NCBI RefSeq assembly: GCF_001672815.1 | Contig: NZ_LZKK01000307.1 | Span: 1-64,000, forward strand | Reading direction: 5' to 3' | DNA: 64,000 bases | Source of the DNA: Mycobacterium sp. E796 | GTDB lineage: Bacteria; Actinomycetota; Actinomycetes; Mycobacteriales; Mycobacteriaceae | Part shown: piece by piece, positions 15,138-24,541 of the stretch | How positions within the stretch are numbered: the stretch's first letter is position 1 | Layout: every line of letters begins with the position of its first letter | Notes under the pieces: model-generated | The model's input: only the letters and a program-made list of their open reading frames with translations | Databases searched by the model: none | What the model was told of the DNA's origin: nothing | Translations under genes and position numbers: made by a program

Positions 15138-17801
15138 ATGTCGTTGTCAACGAAGGTGACGAGCGCGCCCGAGTCGCCGCCGCTGACCGCCAAGCGGGTC
15201 GCCGAGGCCCCCGTCGATCAGGTCCTGCAATGGCTGGACAGTTCGGCCGCCGGGCTGTCGAGCGCCGAGGCGTCCGCCCGCCTGCAGCGGCACGGCCCCA
15301 ACGCCGTGCGGACCCATCACGTCAACGCGCTCGCGGTGCTGGGCCGGCAACTGCGCAACGCGGTGCTCATCCTGTTGGCCGGGACCGCGGTGGTCTCGTA
15401 CTTTCTCGGCGACAGCATGCAAGCCGTCATCATCGGGATCATCCTGGCGGCCAGCATCGGTTTGGGCTTCGTCAACGAGTATCGCGCCGAGCGAGCCGCC
15501 GCCGACCTGCACGGACGGGTGCACCACAACGCCGTGGCGCGCCGCGACTCGAAATTCGTCACGGTCAGCGTCACCGACCTGGTGCCCGGTGACGTGATCC
15601 GGCTGTCGTTGGGTGAGGCCGTGCCCGCCGACGTCCGGCTGATCGAGGTCACCGGCCTGGAATGCAACGAAAGCATCCTGACCGGGGAATCGACCGGCTC
15701 GGAGAAATCGCCTCAACCGGTAGCCGCGGGCGCCGACCTGGCGGAAGCGGAGGACCTGGCCTTCATGGGCACCATCGTCAGCGCCGGGGAGGGCGTCGGC
15801 GTGGTGTACGCCACCGGCCGGGACGCCGAATTCGGGCGCATCGCAGCGGGTTTGGATCAGCGCCAGCCGGAAACCGACTTCCAGGTCGGGCTGCGCAAGT
15901 TCTCCTACCTGCTGCTGCAGGTGGCGATCGCGCTGATGGTGATCATCTTGGCCAGCAACCTGCTGCTGCACAAGCCGATCATCGATTCGGTGCTGTTCTC
16001 GCTGGCGATCGCGGTCGGTATCACGCCGCAGCTGCTGCCCGCCGTGGTCAGCACCAGCCTCGCGACGGGATCGCGGCGACTAGCCAAGTCGAAGGTGCTC
16101 GTCAAACGGCTGGTGTGCATCGAGGACCTCGGCGACATCGACATCCTGATCACCGACAAGACCGGCACCCTGACGGAGGGCCAAATCCGCCTGGTCGACG
16201 CGATCGACCCCGCCGGCGCGCACGCCGACCCGGTCCGGCGGCTGGGGCTGCTGGCCACCGACGTCGACCCGGAATCCGGTGGCGTCGGCGCCAATCCGCT
16301 CGACGCCGCGCTCTGGGAGTCCCCGGGGGCGCAGGAATTGGTGGGCGACGCGGTGCGCCGGGTCGCGATCCTGCCGTTCGACCACGAGCGCCGGGCGACG
16401 TCGGTCCTGGTCGACGACGACGGCAAGCGCGTCCTCGTGGTCAAGGGCGCGCCGGAGCAGGTGCTGGCCCGCTGCCGGGCGGCGTCGCCGGCGGCGGAGG
16501 AGACGCTCGCGGCCCTGTTCGCCGCCGGGCGCCGGGTGGTGGCCGTGGCGCTGCGGCCCGCGGGCGAGCTGACGGAGCTGACCGGGATCACCCCCTCCGA
16601 CGAACGCGACCTCGCGCTGGCCGGCTTCCTGGTCTTCGCCGATGAACCTAAACCCGCTGCGCGGCAATCTCTTTCACAGCTGGCCGCGCTGGGCATCGAA
16701 CTCAAGATCGCCACCGGCGACAATCCGCGTGTCGCCGAAAAGGTCTGCGCCGACCTCGATTTGGCGTCCAAGGGCACCGCCACCGGGGCGGACCTCGATC
16801 CCCTCGACGACGACGCCTTCACCGAGGCCGCCCGCAACAACACGATCTTCGCGCGAATCTCGCCCGAGCAGAAGGCGCGGCTGATCGTCTCGCTGCGCCG
16901 CCACGGGCGATCGGTCGGCTTCCTCGGTGACGGGGTCAACGACGCGCTGGCCCTGCATGCCGCCGACGTGGGGATCTCGGTCGACAGCGCCACCGACGTC
17001 GCCAAGGACGCGGCCGACGTGGTGCTGCTGGAGAAGGACCTCGGCGTGCTGGCCACCGGCGTCGCCGAGGGCCGGCGGATATTCGCCAACACCATCAAGT
17101 ACGTGCTGATGGGCACCTCGAGCAACTTCGGCAACATGTTCAGCGCGGCCGCCGCGTCGGCGCTGCTGCCGTTCCTGCCGATGCTGCCCAGCCAGATCCT
17201 GCTCAACAACCTGCTCTACGACAGCTCCCAGCTTGCCATCCCCACCGACCGGGTCGACGAGGAACAGCTGCACGCGCCCTCGCACTGGAATGTCGCCTTC
17301 ATCCGCCGGTTCATGCTGATCTTCGGGCCGATCAGCTCCCTGTTCGACTTTTTGACGTTCGGGTTGATGCTCGGCGTGCTGCACGCCGGCGCCGTCGAAT
17401 TCCGCACCGGCTGGTTCGTGGAATCGCTTGCGACACAGACGCTGATCATCTTCGCGATCCGCACCCGCAAGGTGCCGTTCTTCCGCAGCCGAGCCAGCGT
17501 CCCGCTGACCGTCACCAGCCTCACCGTGGTCGCCGTCGGGGTCGCGCTGACCATCTCGCCGCTGGCCCACACCCTGGGCTTCACGCCGCTGCCGTGGCAG
17601 TTCTTCGCAGTGCTGGGTGGCTTCGTCGTCGTCTACCTGGTCCTGGTGGAGCTCGCCAAGCTGATGTTCTACAGCGAGCCGATGAACCAGACCGGCCAGC
17701 CGCACCGCACTCGCGGACACGCCCACCGCGTCCGGCGCCGCGCCGCGCGCTTCCACTACGTCAACGGCTTGTCGCCCCGCGCACGCGGCGCCCGGACTTG
17801 A
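15138..17801 (+). CDS. mgtA: MgtA-like magnesium-transporting P3-type ATPase
   Basis: This 887-residue P-type ATPase belongs to the P3B magnesium-importing class (MgtA/MgtB). Diagnostic features are FQVGLRKFSYLLL, the fourth-helix GITPQLLPAVVS, then LTGES, ITDKTGTLTEG (Asp340), ATGDN and FLGDGVNDALA, all intact. The C-terminus carries further membrane helices and a basic tail rich in Arg and His (about residues 845-887). It probably moves magnesium into the cell using ATP. The start ATG 15138 has AGGGGAG seven bases upstream. No recognisable magnesium-sensing leader is visible in the 53 bp before it, so it may depend on the phoY1 promoter or on a short local one. The next gene, a permease, overlaps its stop by TTGA, indicating coupling. 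The dedicated symbol is by family; mgtA is not present in Mtb as far as I recall. Confidence 0.9.
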   Translation: MSLSTKVTSAPESPPLTAKRVAEAPVDQVLQWLDSSAAGLSSAEASARLQRHGPNAVRTHHVNALAVLGRQLRNAVLILLAGTAVVSYFLGDSMQAVIIGIILAASIGLGFVNEYRAERAAADLHGRVHHNAVARRDSKFVTVSVTDLVPGDVIRLSLGEAVPADVRLIEVTGLECNESILTGESTGSEKSPQPVAAGADLAEAEDLAFMGTIVSAGEGVGVVYATGRDAEFGRIAAGLDQRQPETDFQVGLRKFSYLLLQVAIALMVIILASNLLLHKPIIDSVLFSLAIAVGITPQLLPAVVSTSLATGSRRLAKSKVLVKRLVCIEDLGDIDILITDKTGTLTEGQIRLVDAIDPAGAHADPVRRLGLLATDVDPESGGVGANPLDAALWESPGAQELVGDAVRRVAILPFDHERRATSVLVDDDGKRVLVVKGAPEQVLARCRAASPAAEETLAALFAAGRRVVAVALRPAGELTELTGITPSDERDLALAGFLVFADEPKPAARQSLSQLAALGIELKIATGDNPRVAEKVCADLDLASKGTATGADLDPLDDDAFTEAARNNTIFARISPEQKARLIVSLRRHGRSVGFLGDGVNDALALHAADVGISVDSATDVAKDAADVVLLEKDLGVLATGVAEGRRIFANTIKYVLMGTSSNFGNMFSAAAASALLPFLPMLPSQILLNNLLYDSSQLAIPTDRVDEEQLHAPSHWNVAFIRRFMLIFGPISSLFDFLTFGLMLGVLHAGAVEFRTGWFVESLATQTLIIFAIRTRKVPFFRSRASVPLTVTSLTVVAVGVALTISPLAHTLGFTPLPWQFFAVLGGFVVVYLVLVELAKLMFYSEPMNQTGQPHRTRGHAHRVRRRAARFHYVNGLSPRARGART

Positions 17802-19330
17802 TCGTTCGGTCATCGGATGAGTCTTGCCGCGGCCAGGCCGCCGGCAAGGGCCTGCGGCCGGGGGCTGTCGGACTGAAGGGCAGCCTTGTCATCGCGCTAT
17901 CCTCGGTGGCTCCGGCTTACAGTTTGGCCGCCGTGCTGGCGGGCATGGTGGCCGCGACGGGCGCAAAGTCGCCTGCACTGTTCGTGATCGGATTCGTTCC
18001 GATGCTGCTGACCGCCTTCGCTTTTCGTGAACTCGCCCGTGAAACCCCCGACTGCGGATCCACCTTCACCTGGGTAACCCGCGCGTTCGGCCCATGGGTG
18101 GGCTGGCTCGCCGGCTGGTGCTCGCTGATCGCGGCCGTGGTGGCCGTCGGCAACGGCGCCCAAATCGCCGCCATCTATTTGCTCGAGGCGTTGCACCTGC
18201 AGGGCGCGGCGAATTCGATGGCCGCGCAGATCGCGGCGGGCGGGCTGGCCGTCGTCGTGCTCACGCTGCTGTGCGTGCGGGGCATCGACGTCACCGAGCG
18301 CACTCAAGCTGTCCTTGTCGGCGCGCAGTTCGTCATGCTGGCGCTGGTAAGCGTGATCGCCTTGACGAAAGTATTCGGCCACCATGCCGGTCCGCAGGCG
18401 GTCATTCCGCAGTGGTCCTGGCTGGCGCCCACCGGGCTGTCTGCGTCGGCGATCGCCCACGGGATGATCCTGTGCGTGTTCGCGTACTGGGGGTGGGATG
18501 CCTGCCTTTCGGTGTCGGAGGAAACCAGGAACCCGCACAAGAACCCGGGCAAGGCCGCGGTGCTCGCGACGGTCGTGGTGCTGGGCACCTACGTGATGGT
18601 TAGCTGCGCGATTCAGGCCTTCGCCGGTTTCGACACCACCGGAATCGGTTTGAACAATCCACTCAACGCCAACGACGCCCTCGCCATCCTGGGCAACCCG
18701 GTGGTGGGAGGCGCACTGGCGGTGCTGCTGCTGCTCGCCATCAGCTCGTCAGCACTCGCCTCGGCGCTGACCTCGCTCGCAAAGACCGCGCGAAACATGC
18801 TGGCCATGGCCGTCTATCGCGCCCTGCCCCAACGGCTCGCCCGAGTGAACCGATACCGCACACCGTGGTTGGGCACGGTGCTCGTCGGCGCCGGTGGATT
18901 CGCGACCTACCTGGTGATGATGCTGCTCAGCCGTGACTCGCTGGCGGACATGGTGGCCTCAGTGGGCTTGATGACCGCTTTCTACTATGCGATGACCGCC
19001 TACGCGTGCGTGTGGACCTACCGGCAGACGCTGCTGCGGTCGGCGCGCGACTTCTGGTTGCGAGGCGGTCTTCCGCTCCTCGGCGCGCTGGGCATGACGT
19101 GGGTGTTCCTGCAGAGCACGGTCGACATGTACGCGCCCGACTACGGCAAAACTCATGTCGGACCGGTCGGTGGCGTGTTCATCCTGGGCATGGGTCTTGT
19201 CGCGTTGGGCGTCCCGGTCGCGGTGCTCAGCGCCACGGCCGGTGGCCGCGACTTCTTTCGCGGCAAGACGCTGGATGCGGCCACCGAGATCACCGTCCCC
19301 GATGCGACACCGACAGGGTCCAAAGAGTAG
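17798..19330 (+). CDS. APC-family amino acid permease
   Basis: This protein of about 510 residues is an integral membrane transporter of the amino acid-polyamine-organocation superfamily, with about 12-14 hydrophobic helices. The N-terminal signature GLKGSLVIALSSVAPAYSLA and the segment FAYWGWDACLSVSEETRNPHKNPG (a motif I know from putrescine/amino-acid permeases) support this. It imports or exchanges an amino acid or amine; the substrate is not readable. There is no in-frame ATG or GTG before the first helix; I use TTG 17798, which overlaps the mgtA stop as TTGA and places a basic/polar N-terminus before helix 1. It lies between mgtA and atsB on the same strand and is likely co-transcribed with mgtA. 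Confidence 0.87.
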   Translation: MIVRSSDESCRGQAAGKGLRPGAVGLKGSLVIALSSVAPAYSLAAVLAGMVAATGAKSPALFVIGFVPMLLTAFAFRELARETPDCGSTFTWVTRAFGPWVGWLAGWCSLIAAVVAVGNGAQIAAIYLLEALHLQGAANSMAAQIAAGGLAVVVLTLLCVRGIDVTERTQAVLVGAQFVMLALVSVIALTKVFGHHAGPQAVIPQWSWLAPTGLSASAIAHGMILCVFAYWGWDACLSVSEETRNPHKNPGKAAVLATVVVLGTYVMVSCAIQAFAGFDTTGIGLNNPLNANDALAILGNPVVGGALAVLLLLAISSSALASALTSLAKTARNMLAMAVYRALPQRLARVNRYRTPWLGTVLVGAGGFATYLVMMLLSRDSLADMVASVGLMTAFYYAMTAYACVWTYRQTLLRSARDFWLRGGLPLLGALGMTWVFLQSTVDMYAPDYGKTHVGPVGGVFILGMGLVALGVPVAVLSATAGGRDFFRGKTLDAATEITVPDATPTGSKE

Positions 19331-19383
19331 AGGTCTATATTTCGGACCGACGAGCCGCTATCCGTCTGCGAGGGAGTTTCGTC

Positions 19384-22287
19384 ATGAGCGAAGACAACGC
19401 GCTGGTCATTGTCGCCGGTTATCAGGACCTCGATGCGGCTCGCCGGGACTTCGAAACCCTGGCCGAGCGAACCAAGGCCAAGGAGGTCGCGCTGCGGGGC
19501 GCGGTGCTGGTCGGCAAGGACGCCGACGGCAATCCCGTGCTGCTCGATACGGGCAACCGGCTGGGCCGCCGGGGCGCGGCCTGGGGGGCGGGCGCCGGCC
19601 TGGCGGTCGGCCTGTTCTCGCCGGCCCTGCTGGCCACCGCCGCGGTCGGTGCGGCGGCCGGGGCGCTGGCGGGAACGTTCGCCGACCACCGGATCAAGAG
19701 CGGGCTGGCCGACAAGATCGGGCAGGCGCTGGCCGCGGGCAGCGGCCTGATCATCGCCGTGACGCCGGCGGAGGGCCGCCTGGGCGTTGAGCAGGCGTGC
19801 GCCGGCTCCCCGATGAAATCCGTTGCGGAGCTGAGCCGTTCGACGCTGCGCAGCCTGGGCGCGGCGCTGGAAGAGGCGATGGGCAAGTTCAACCCCGACC
19901 GCACCCGGCTGCCGTTGCCGCAGCGAGCTTTCGGCGGCACCATCGGCCGCACCATGGCCGACTCGGTCGGCGACTGGACGATCGTCCCGGGGGCCAAGGC
20001 GCCCGACGGCGCACCCAACGTGCTCATCGTGCTCATCGACGACGCCGGGTTCGGCGGCCCGGACACCTTCGGCGGCGCCATCCGGACCCCGACCCTGACC
20101 CGGGTGGCTCAGAACGGGTTGACCTACAACCGCTTTCACGTCACCGCGGTCTGCTCGCCGACCCGCGCGGCGCTGCTGACCGGGCGCAACCACCACCGGG
20201 TCGGCTTCGGTTCGGTCACCGAGTTCCCCGGCCCCTTCCCGGGTTATTCCTCGGTCCGGCCGCGCAGTTGCGCCGCGCTGCCCCGCATCCTGCGCGACAA
20301 CGGTTACGTGACGGGCGGTTTCGGCAAGTGGCACCTCACCCCGGACAGCGTCCAGGGCGCGGCGGGCCCGTTCGACAACTGGCCGGTGGGCTGGGGCTTC
20401 GACCACTTCTGGGGCTTCCTGTCCGGCGCCGCAGGCCAGTACGACCCGATCATCACCCAGGACAACTCCGTCATCGGCGTGCCCCAGGGCAAGGACGGCC
20501 GGCCCTACTACTTCCCCGACGACCTCACCGACAAGGCCGTCGAATGGCTGCACGCCGTGCGGGCACAGGACGCCGAGAAGCCCTGGCTGATGTACTACTC
20601 GACCGGCGCCACCCACGCGCCGCACCACGTGTTCGCCGAATGGGCCGACAAGTACCGCGGCCAGTTCGACGAGGGCTGGGATGTATACCGGCGCAAGACA
20701 TTCGAACGCCAAAAGCAACTCGGCGTGATTCCGGCCGACGCCGAGCTGACCGAGCGGCCCGATTTGTTCCCGGCCTGGGACGGCCTGTCGGACAACCAGA
20801 AGAAGCTCTTCGCCCGCCAGATGGAGGTGTTCGCCGGGTTCTCCGAGAACGCCGACTGGAACGTCGGCCGGCTGCTCGACGCGATCGAGGATCTCGGCGA
20901 ATCCGACAACACGCTGGTCTTCTACATCTGGGGCGACAACGGCGCCAGCATGGAGGGCACCGTCACCGGCTCGTTCAACGAGATGACGTTCCTGAACGGG
21001 GTGCTGCTCGACGCCGACCGTCAACTCGAGCTGATCGAGCAGTACGGGGGAATCGAGGCGCTCGGAAACGAGTTCACCGCACCGCATTTCGCGAGCGCCT
21101 GGGCGCACGCCAACAACACGCCGTTCCAGTGGGGCAAGCAGATGGCCAGCCACCTGGGCGGCACCCGCGACCCGATGGTGGTGGCCTGGCCGAGCCGGAT
21201 CCGTCCCGACGCCGCCATCCGCGGCCAGTTCACCCACTGCATCGACATCGCGCCAACGGTGTTGGAGGCCATCGGTTTACCGCAGCCGGTCAGCGTCGAC
21301 GGCTTCGAGCAGGAAGCAATGGACGGAACCAGTTTCGTCCACACCTTCGACGACCCCGCGGCCGAAGAGCGCCACACGGTGCAGTACTTCGAAATGTTCG
21401 GCAGCCGCGCGATTTACCAAGACGGATGGTGGGCGTGCACGCGGCTGGACAAGGCGCCGTGGGACCTCTCGCCCCAGACCCTGGCGCGGTTCGCGCCCGG
21501 AACGTACGACCCGGACAGCGACGTCTGGGAGCTGTACTACCTGCCCGACGACTTCTCCCAGGCGCGCAACGTCGCCGCCGAGCATCCCGACAAGGTTGCC
21601 GAGCTCACCCGGCTGTGGTGGCAGGAGGCCGAACGAAACCGGGTGCTGCCGCTGCTGGGTGGCCTTGCGGTGATGTTCGGCAGCCTGCCGCCGCTGCCGA
21701 CCACCACCCGGTTCACGTTCAAGGGCGACGTGCAGAACATCCAGCGCGGCATGGTGCCCCGGATCTTCGGGCGCTCCTACGCGATCGAGGCGCGGCTGGT
21801 CGTTCCCGACGACGGCGCGCAGGGCGTGATCGTCGCCGACGCCGACTTCATCGGCGGGTTCGCGCTATGGGTCGACGAGCGCCGGCGGCTGCGCCACACG
21901 TACTCGTTCCTCGGCGTGGACACCTACAAGCAAGTGTCCACCGAGCCGATTCCCACCGGGGACGTGACGGTGCGCATGCTCTTCGAATCCGATCAACCCG
22001 TCCCGGGTTCGGGTGGGCGGGTGACGCTTTGGGCCGACGACCGGCTGATCGGTGAGGGCTCGATGGCCAACACGGTGCCGCTGGCCTTCACGTCATACGC
22101 GGGGATGGACATCGGGCGCGACAACGGCCTCGTCGTGGACCGCGATTACGAGGACAGGGCGCCGTACGCGTTCACCGGGACCGTCAAGGACGTCGTGTTC
22201 GACCTCAAACCCGTTCACCCGGACGCCGAACAGGCGCTGCACGAGCACGCGGCCGTGCAGGCCGTCGGGCGCGGCGCCGCGGGCTAA
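19384..22287 (+). CDS. atsB: Arylsulfatase AtsB with N-terminal DUF1269 domain
   Basis: This 967-residue protein joins two modules. Residues about 1-150 are a DUF1269-type domain containing a Gly/Ala-rich hydrophobic hairpin (GAGAGLAVGLFSPALLATAA). From about residue 210 it is a type I sulfatase: NVLIVLIDDAGFGG binds calcium, CSPTRAALLTGRN contains Cys257 that is converted to formylglycine, and GKWHLT, GDNG and later Asp residues complete the site. Length and context match Mtb AtsB (Rv3299c, about 970 residues). It hydrolyses sulfate esters, possibly of lipids or host glycans, and could release sulfate. I see no Sec signal, so the hydrophobic hairpin may anchor it. ATG 19384 is preceded by AGGGAG seven bases upstream, which rules out the longer upstream frame. 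Confidence 0.92.
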   Translation: MSEDNALVIVAGYQDLDAARRDFETLAERTKAKEVALRGAVLVGKDADGNPVLLDTGNRLGRRGAAWGAGAGLAVGLFSPALLATAAVGAAAGALAGTFADHRIKSGLADKIGQALAAGSGLIIAVTPAEGRLGVEQACAGSPMKSVAELSRSTLRSLGAALEEAMGKFNPDRTRLPLPQRAFGGTIGRTMADSVGDWTIVPGAKAPDGAPNVLIVLIDDAGFGGPDTFGGAIRTPTLTRVAQNGLTYNRFHVTAVCSPTRAALLTGRNHHRVGFGSVTEFPGPFPGYSSVRPRSCAALPRILRDNGYVTGGFGKWHLTPDSVQGAAGPFDNWPVGWGFDHFWGFLSGAAGQYDPIITQDNSVIGVPQGKDGRPYYFPDDLTDKAVEWLHAVRAQDAEKPWLMYYSTGATHAPHHVFAEWADKYRGQFDEGWDVYRRKTFERQKQLGVIPADAELTERPDLFPAWDGLSDNQKKLFARQMEVFAGFSENADWNVGRLLDAIEDLGESDNTLVFYIWGDNGASMEGTVTGSFNEMTFLNGVLLDADRQLELIEQYGGIEALGNEFTAPHFASAWAHANNTPFQWGKQMASHLGGTRDPMVVAWPSRIRPDAAIRGQFTHCIDIAPTVLEAIGLPQPVSVDGFEQEAMDGTSFVHTFDDPAAEERHTVQYFEMFGSRAIYQDGWWACTRLDKAPWDLSPQTLARFAPGTYDPDSDVWELYYLPDDFSQARNVAAEHPDKVAELTRLWWQEAERNRVLPLLGGLAVMFGSLPPLPTTTRFTFKGDVQNIQRGMVPRIFGRSYAIEARLVVPDDGAQGVIVADADFIGGFALWVDERRRLRHTYSFLGVDTYKQVSTEPIPTGDVTVRMLFESDQPVPGSGGRVTLWADDRLIGEGSMANTVPLAFTSYAGMDIGRDNGLVVDRDYEDRAPYAFTGTVKDVVFDLKPVHPDAEQALHEHAAVQAVGRGAAG

Positions 22288-22293
22288 AGGCCG

Positions 22294-22506
22294 CTACTGC
22301 TGGGCGCGGGCGACGTTCCCGCCGGCGAGGCCGGACTGGATGCCCCGGTTGATCTGGTCAGCGACGGAGGAGCCGCCGTTCGAGACCGTCTGCGGGCAAC
22401 TGCAGGACAGATCGTTGAACACGCTGGGGTCGGCGCCGGCCGGTGCCGCGATCGAAATCGCCATCCCGACTGCGACAGCAGCGCCAACTAAAATTCTCGA
22501 TACCAC
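22294..22506 (-). CDS. Small secreted protein, unknown function
   Basis: This 70-residue protein starts at GTG 22506 (VSRILVGAAVAVGMAISIAA) with a typical Sec signal peptide and a cleavage site after AGA. The mature part, about 45 residues, has two Cys (LSCSCPQT) that could form a disulfide and a C-terminal amphipathic segment ending VARAQQ. I recognise it as a small secreted family common in mycobacteria but with no assigned role. It converges with atsB with a gap of six bases. A longer reading to 22566 would add residues before the signal peptide and is unlikely. Confidence 0.75.
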   Translation of the reverse strand: MVSRILVGAAVAVGMAISIAAPAGADPSVFNDLSCSCPQTVSNGGSSVADQINRGIQSGLAGGNVARAQQ

Positions 22507-22597
22507 GTAATCAGTTCTCCGAGCTGGTAGGTGATATCGGGAGTGTAGGGCCGGCAGATCTCGCAAGAGCGGCCGCGCGCGTTGCCGTCAGGTTAAG

Positions 22598-22603
22598 AAA
22601 AAA
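22598..22603 (-). terminator. Possible terminator U-tract after DUF732 gene
   Basis: On the minus strand the sequence 18 bases past the DUF732 stop contains six consecutive T residues (CTTTTTTCTTAA), rare in this GC-rich genome. Only a weak hairpin (CAC to GTG) precedes it, so termination here is a low-confidence call. Confidence 0.3.
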
Positions 22604-22620
22604 GCACGTTCGCTGTGAGG

Positions 22621-22932
22621 TCAGGACGCGTACTTGGGGCAGTACGCCCGGATGCTGGCGCCGACGAAATACCCGGCGTGGTAACCGTCGAGGCTGCTGT
22701 TGCTCATGACGGTCGACGCAACCTGGTTCACCGTCCGGCCGGTGTCCAGCTCGTCGCAGACCTCGTGGCCCGCGATCAAGGCCTTGTCGGGCGAACCGAA
22801 ATGGATGCCCTTGGCGTTGAGCGCCGCGAGGAACGCGTCGTCGGCGGCGTCGGCGCGGGCGATCGCGGCCGTGGCCGCCAGGGGAGCGAACGCGGCCAGC
22901 ACGACCAGGCGGGCGATGCGGGTGATCGTCAT
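22621..22932 (-). CDS. DUF732 secreted protein
   Basis: This is a 103-residue DUF732 protein. It has an N-terminal signal peptide (ITRIARLVVLAAFAPLAATAA, cleavage after ARA) and a mature domain of about 75 residues. The family pattern is clear: DDAFLAALNAKGI, then AGHEVCDELD, VMSNSSLDGYHAGYFVGASIRAYCP. Two Cys residues probably form a disulfide. DUF732 proteins are small exported helical proteins very abundant in mycobacteria, of unknown function. ATG 22932 is supported by AGGAGG five bases upstream. It is the middle of a cluster of similar genes (also at 23083 and 25658), but each seems to have its own promoter region. Confidence 0.9.
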   Translation of the reverse strand: MTITRIARLVVLAAFAPLAATAAIARADAADDAFLAALNAKGIHFGSPDKALIAGHEVCDELDTGRTVNQVASTVMSNSSLDGYHAGYFVGASIRAYCPKYAS

Positions 22933-23082
22933 TTCGCCCTCCTGGATCGTCGGCACCATTGGGCCAGCCGCGAATTTCGAACATACAGCTTCGCACAATG
23001 CGGGGATCGGCGAGTTGAAATCAGGTCGACACGAAAGGCGTTCGGACGACCGGATTCCGCGAGTTAGACCGGCGTTATGCCG

Positions 23083-23436
23083 TTACGACGGCACGTCCGC
23101 GTACTGCGGGCAGTACGCGCGTTCGGCCAGGGCCACGAAGTAGCCGGCGTCGTCGCCGTCGATGCCGCTGCTGTTCATCACGTCGGTCGCGATCTGTTCC
23201 TGCGTCTTGCCCATATCGAGTTGGTGGCACACCAAATGCCCCGCCGCGACGGCGGCTTTGGGCGACTCGTGCTCGATGCCGTGGTTGTGCAGCGCCGTGA
23301 TGAACGCGTCGTCGGTGCTGTCGGCGTAAGCCGGCGGGGCCGCCGTCACCGGACCGAGCAGCGCGACCGCCGGGATGAAGCCGGCAGCCAACAGCGGGAG
23401 CAGCCGGCGAGGCTTGCGGGTACCGGTACTCGTCAT
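23083..23436 (-). CDS. DUF732 secreted protein
   Basis: This 117-residue protein belongs to DUF732. After a twin-basic N-terminus (TRKPRRLLPLLAAG) and a hydrophobic stretch, the signal peptide is probably cleaved after AYA. The mature region shows DDAFITALHNHGI, AGHLVCHQLDMGKTQEQIA, VMNSSGIDGDDAGYFVALAERAYCP, the standard family blocks with two Cys. Start ATG 23436 has GGGGGT upstream; an earlier in-frame ATG at 23526 would place unrelated residues ahead of the signal. It is paralogous to the genes at 22621 and 25658. Function is unknown; the protein is exported. Confidence 0.9.
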   Translation of the reverse strand: MTSTGTRKPRRLLPLLAAGFIPAVALLGPVTAAPPAYADSTDDAFITALHNHGIEHESPKAAVAAGHLVCHQLDMGKTQEQIATDVMNSSGIDGDDAGYFVALAERAYCPQYADVPS

Positions 23437-23498
23437 TTCTAATACCCCCAAGGTTCTGAAGTTCCGTTGTTTGACGACTGAAGGTTCGGCCGCCAACG

Positions 23499-24497
23499 TT
23501 GCAAGCAGGTTACAGCTCGCCATCATCTAATCATCGCGGATATTGCGAACAACGCAACAATGGTTCCCGCCGACCGTACCCGCGCTGGTTTTCGCTCGTC
23601 GTCCTGGCGGCCTGGGCGGTCGGCGTCGCGGGTTGTGATGTGCGCCACGTCTCGGCGGCCAGCGCCCGGGATCTGGCCGGCACCTTGCGTTCCGGCGGCA
23701 TGGACCGCACTTACACGTTGCACGTGCCGCCCGGCGATCCCGTCGCCTTGGTGCTCAGCCTGCACGGCGGGGGCGGCACCGGAACCGGCCAGCAGGGCCT
23801 GACCGACTTCGACGCCGTCGCCGATGCCAACCGCCTGCTGGTGGCCTATCCCGACGGTTACGACAAGAGCTGGGCCGACGGGCGGGGGGCGTCACCGGCG
23901 GATCGTCACCACGTCGACGACGTCGGGTTCCTTGTCGCGCTGGCGGACAAGCTGCAAAGCGACTACAACATCGCGCCCGGGCACGTCTTCGCGACCGGGA
24001 TGTCCAACGGCGGCTTCATGTCCAACCGGCTCGCTTGTGACCGCGCCGACGTGTTCGCCGCGATCGCGCCGGTGGCCGGCACGCTGGGCGCCGGTGTCGT
24101 CTGCCACCCGTCGCGTCCGGTATCCGTGCTGGCGGCCCACGGAACCGCCGACCCGCTGGTGCCGTTCAACGGCGGGAACGTGCGCGGACGGGGCGGGGTC
24201 AGCCATTCGATCTCGGCGAACAGCATGGTCGACACCTGGCGTTCGGCCGATGGGTGCCAGGGCGATCCGTCGACGCAGGTGCTGCCAGGCGTGGGCGACG
24301 GCACCGTCGTGCGCCGCTTCGATTCCGCGGCCTGCGCGGCGTCCACCGAGGTGATCTTCTACCGGATCGAGGACGGCGGGCACACCTGGCCGGGGGGCAA
24401 GCAGTATCTGCCCCAGGCGATCATCGGGCGCACCTCGCGCGCCCTGGACGCCTCGGAAGTCATCGCCCAGTTTTTCCTCGCGCACGGCCGGAACTAG
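23499..24497 (+). CDS. lpqC: Lipoprotein esterase LpqC
   Basis: This is a polyhydroxybutyrate-depolymerase-like esterase of the alpha/beta hydrolase fold, lipid-anchored outside the membrane. The lipobox VGVAGC is followed by the mature enzyme. Catalytic features are the oxyanion segment [15 protein letters not shown], the nucleophile elbow GMSNGGFMS, Asp in HGTADPLVP and His in GGHTWPGG. The gene order next to atsB and nei matches Mtb lpqC (Rv3298c). The start is unclear: no ATG or GTG lies in frame ahead of the signal segment, and the only candidate is TTG 23499, which makes a 29-residue N-region before the hydrophobic core, long for a lipoprotein. The nearest ATG (23560) is in another frame. 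Expression probably begins within the 62-bp gap shared with the divergent DUF732 gene. Confidence 0.88.
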   Translation: MQAGYSSPSSNHRGYCEQRNNGSRRPYPRWFSLVVLAAWAVGVAGCDVRHVSAASARDLAGTLRSGGMDRTYTLHVPPGDPVALVLSLHGGGGTGTGQQGLTDFDAVADANRLLVAYPDGYDKSWADGRGASPADRHHVDDVGFLVALADKLQSDYNIAPGHVFATGMSNGGFMSNRLACDRADVFAAIAPVAGTLGAGVVCHPSRPVSVLAAHGTADPLVPFNGGNVRGRGGVSHSISANSMVDTWRSADGCQGDPSTQVLPGVGDGTVVRRFDSAACAASTEVIFYRIEDGGHTWPGGKQYLPQAIIGRTSRALDASEVIAQFFLAHGRN

Positions 24498-24541
24498 CGG
24501 AAGCGGTTAGTATGCCTCATGGCCGTGACGAGGGCATCCCT

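Noticed and set aside
19341..19365. TTCGGACCGACGAGCC before atsB as a DosR box
   Set aside because: About 10 of 20 positions match only after shifting the alignment, close to chance in GC-rich DNA.
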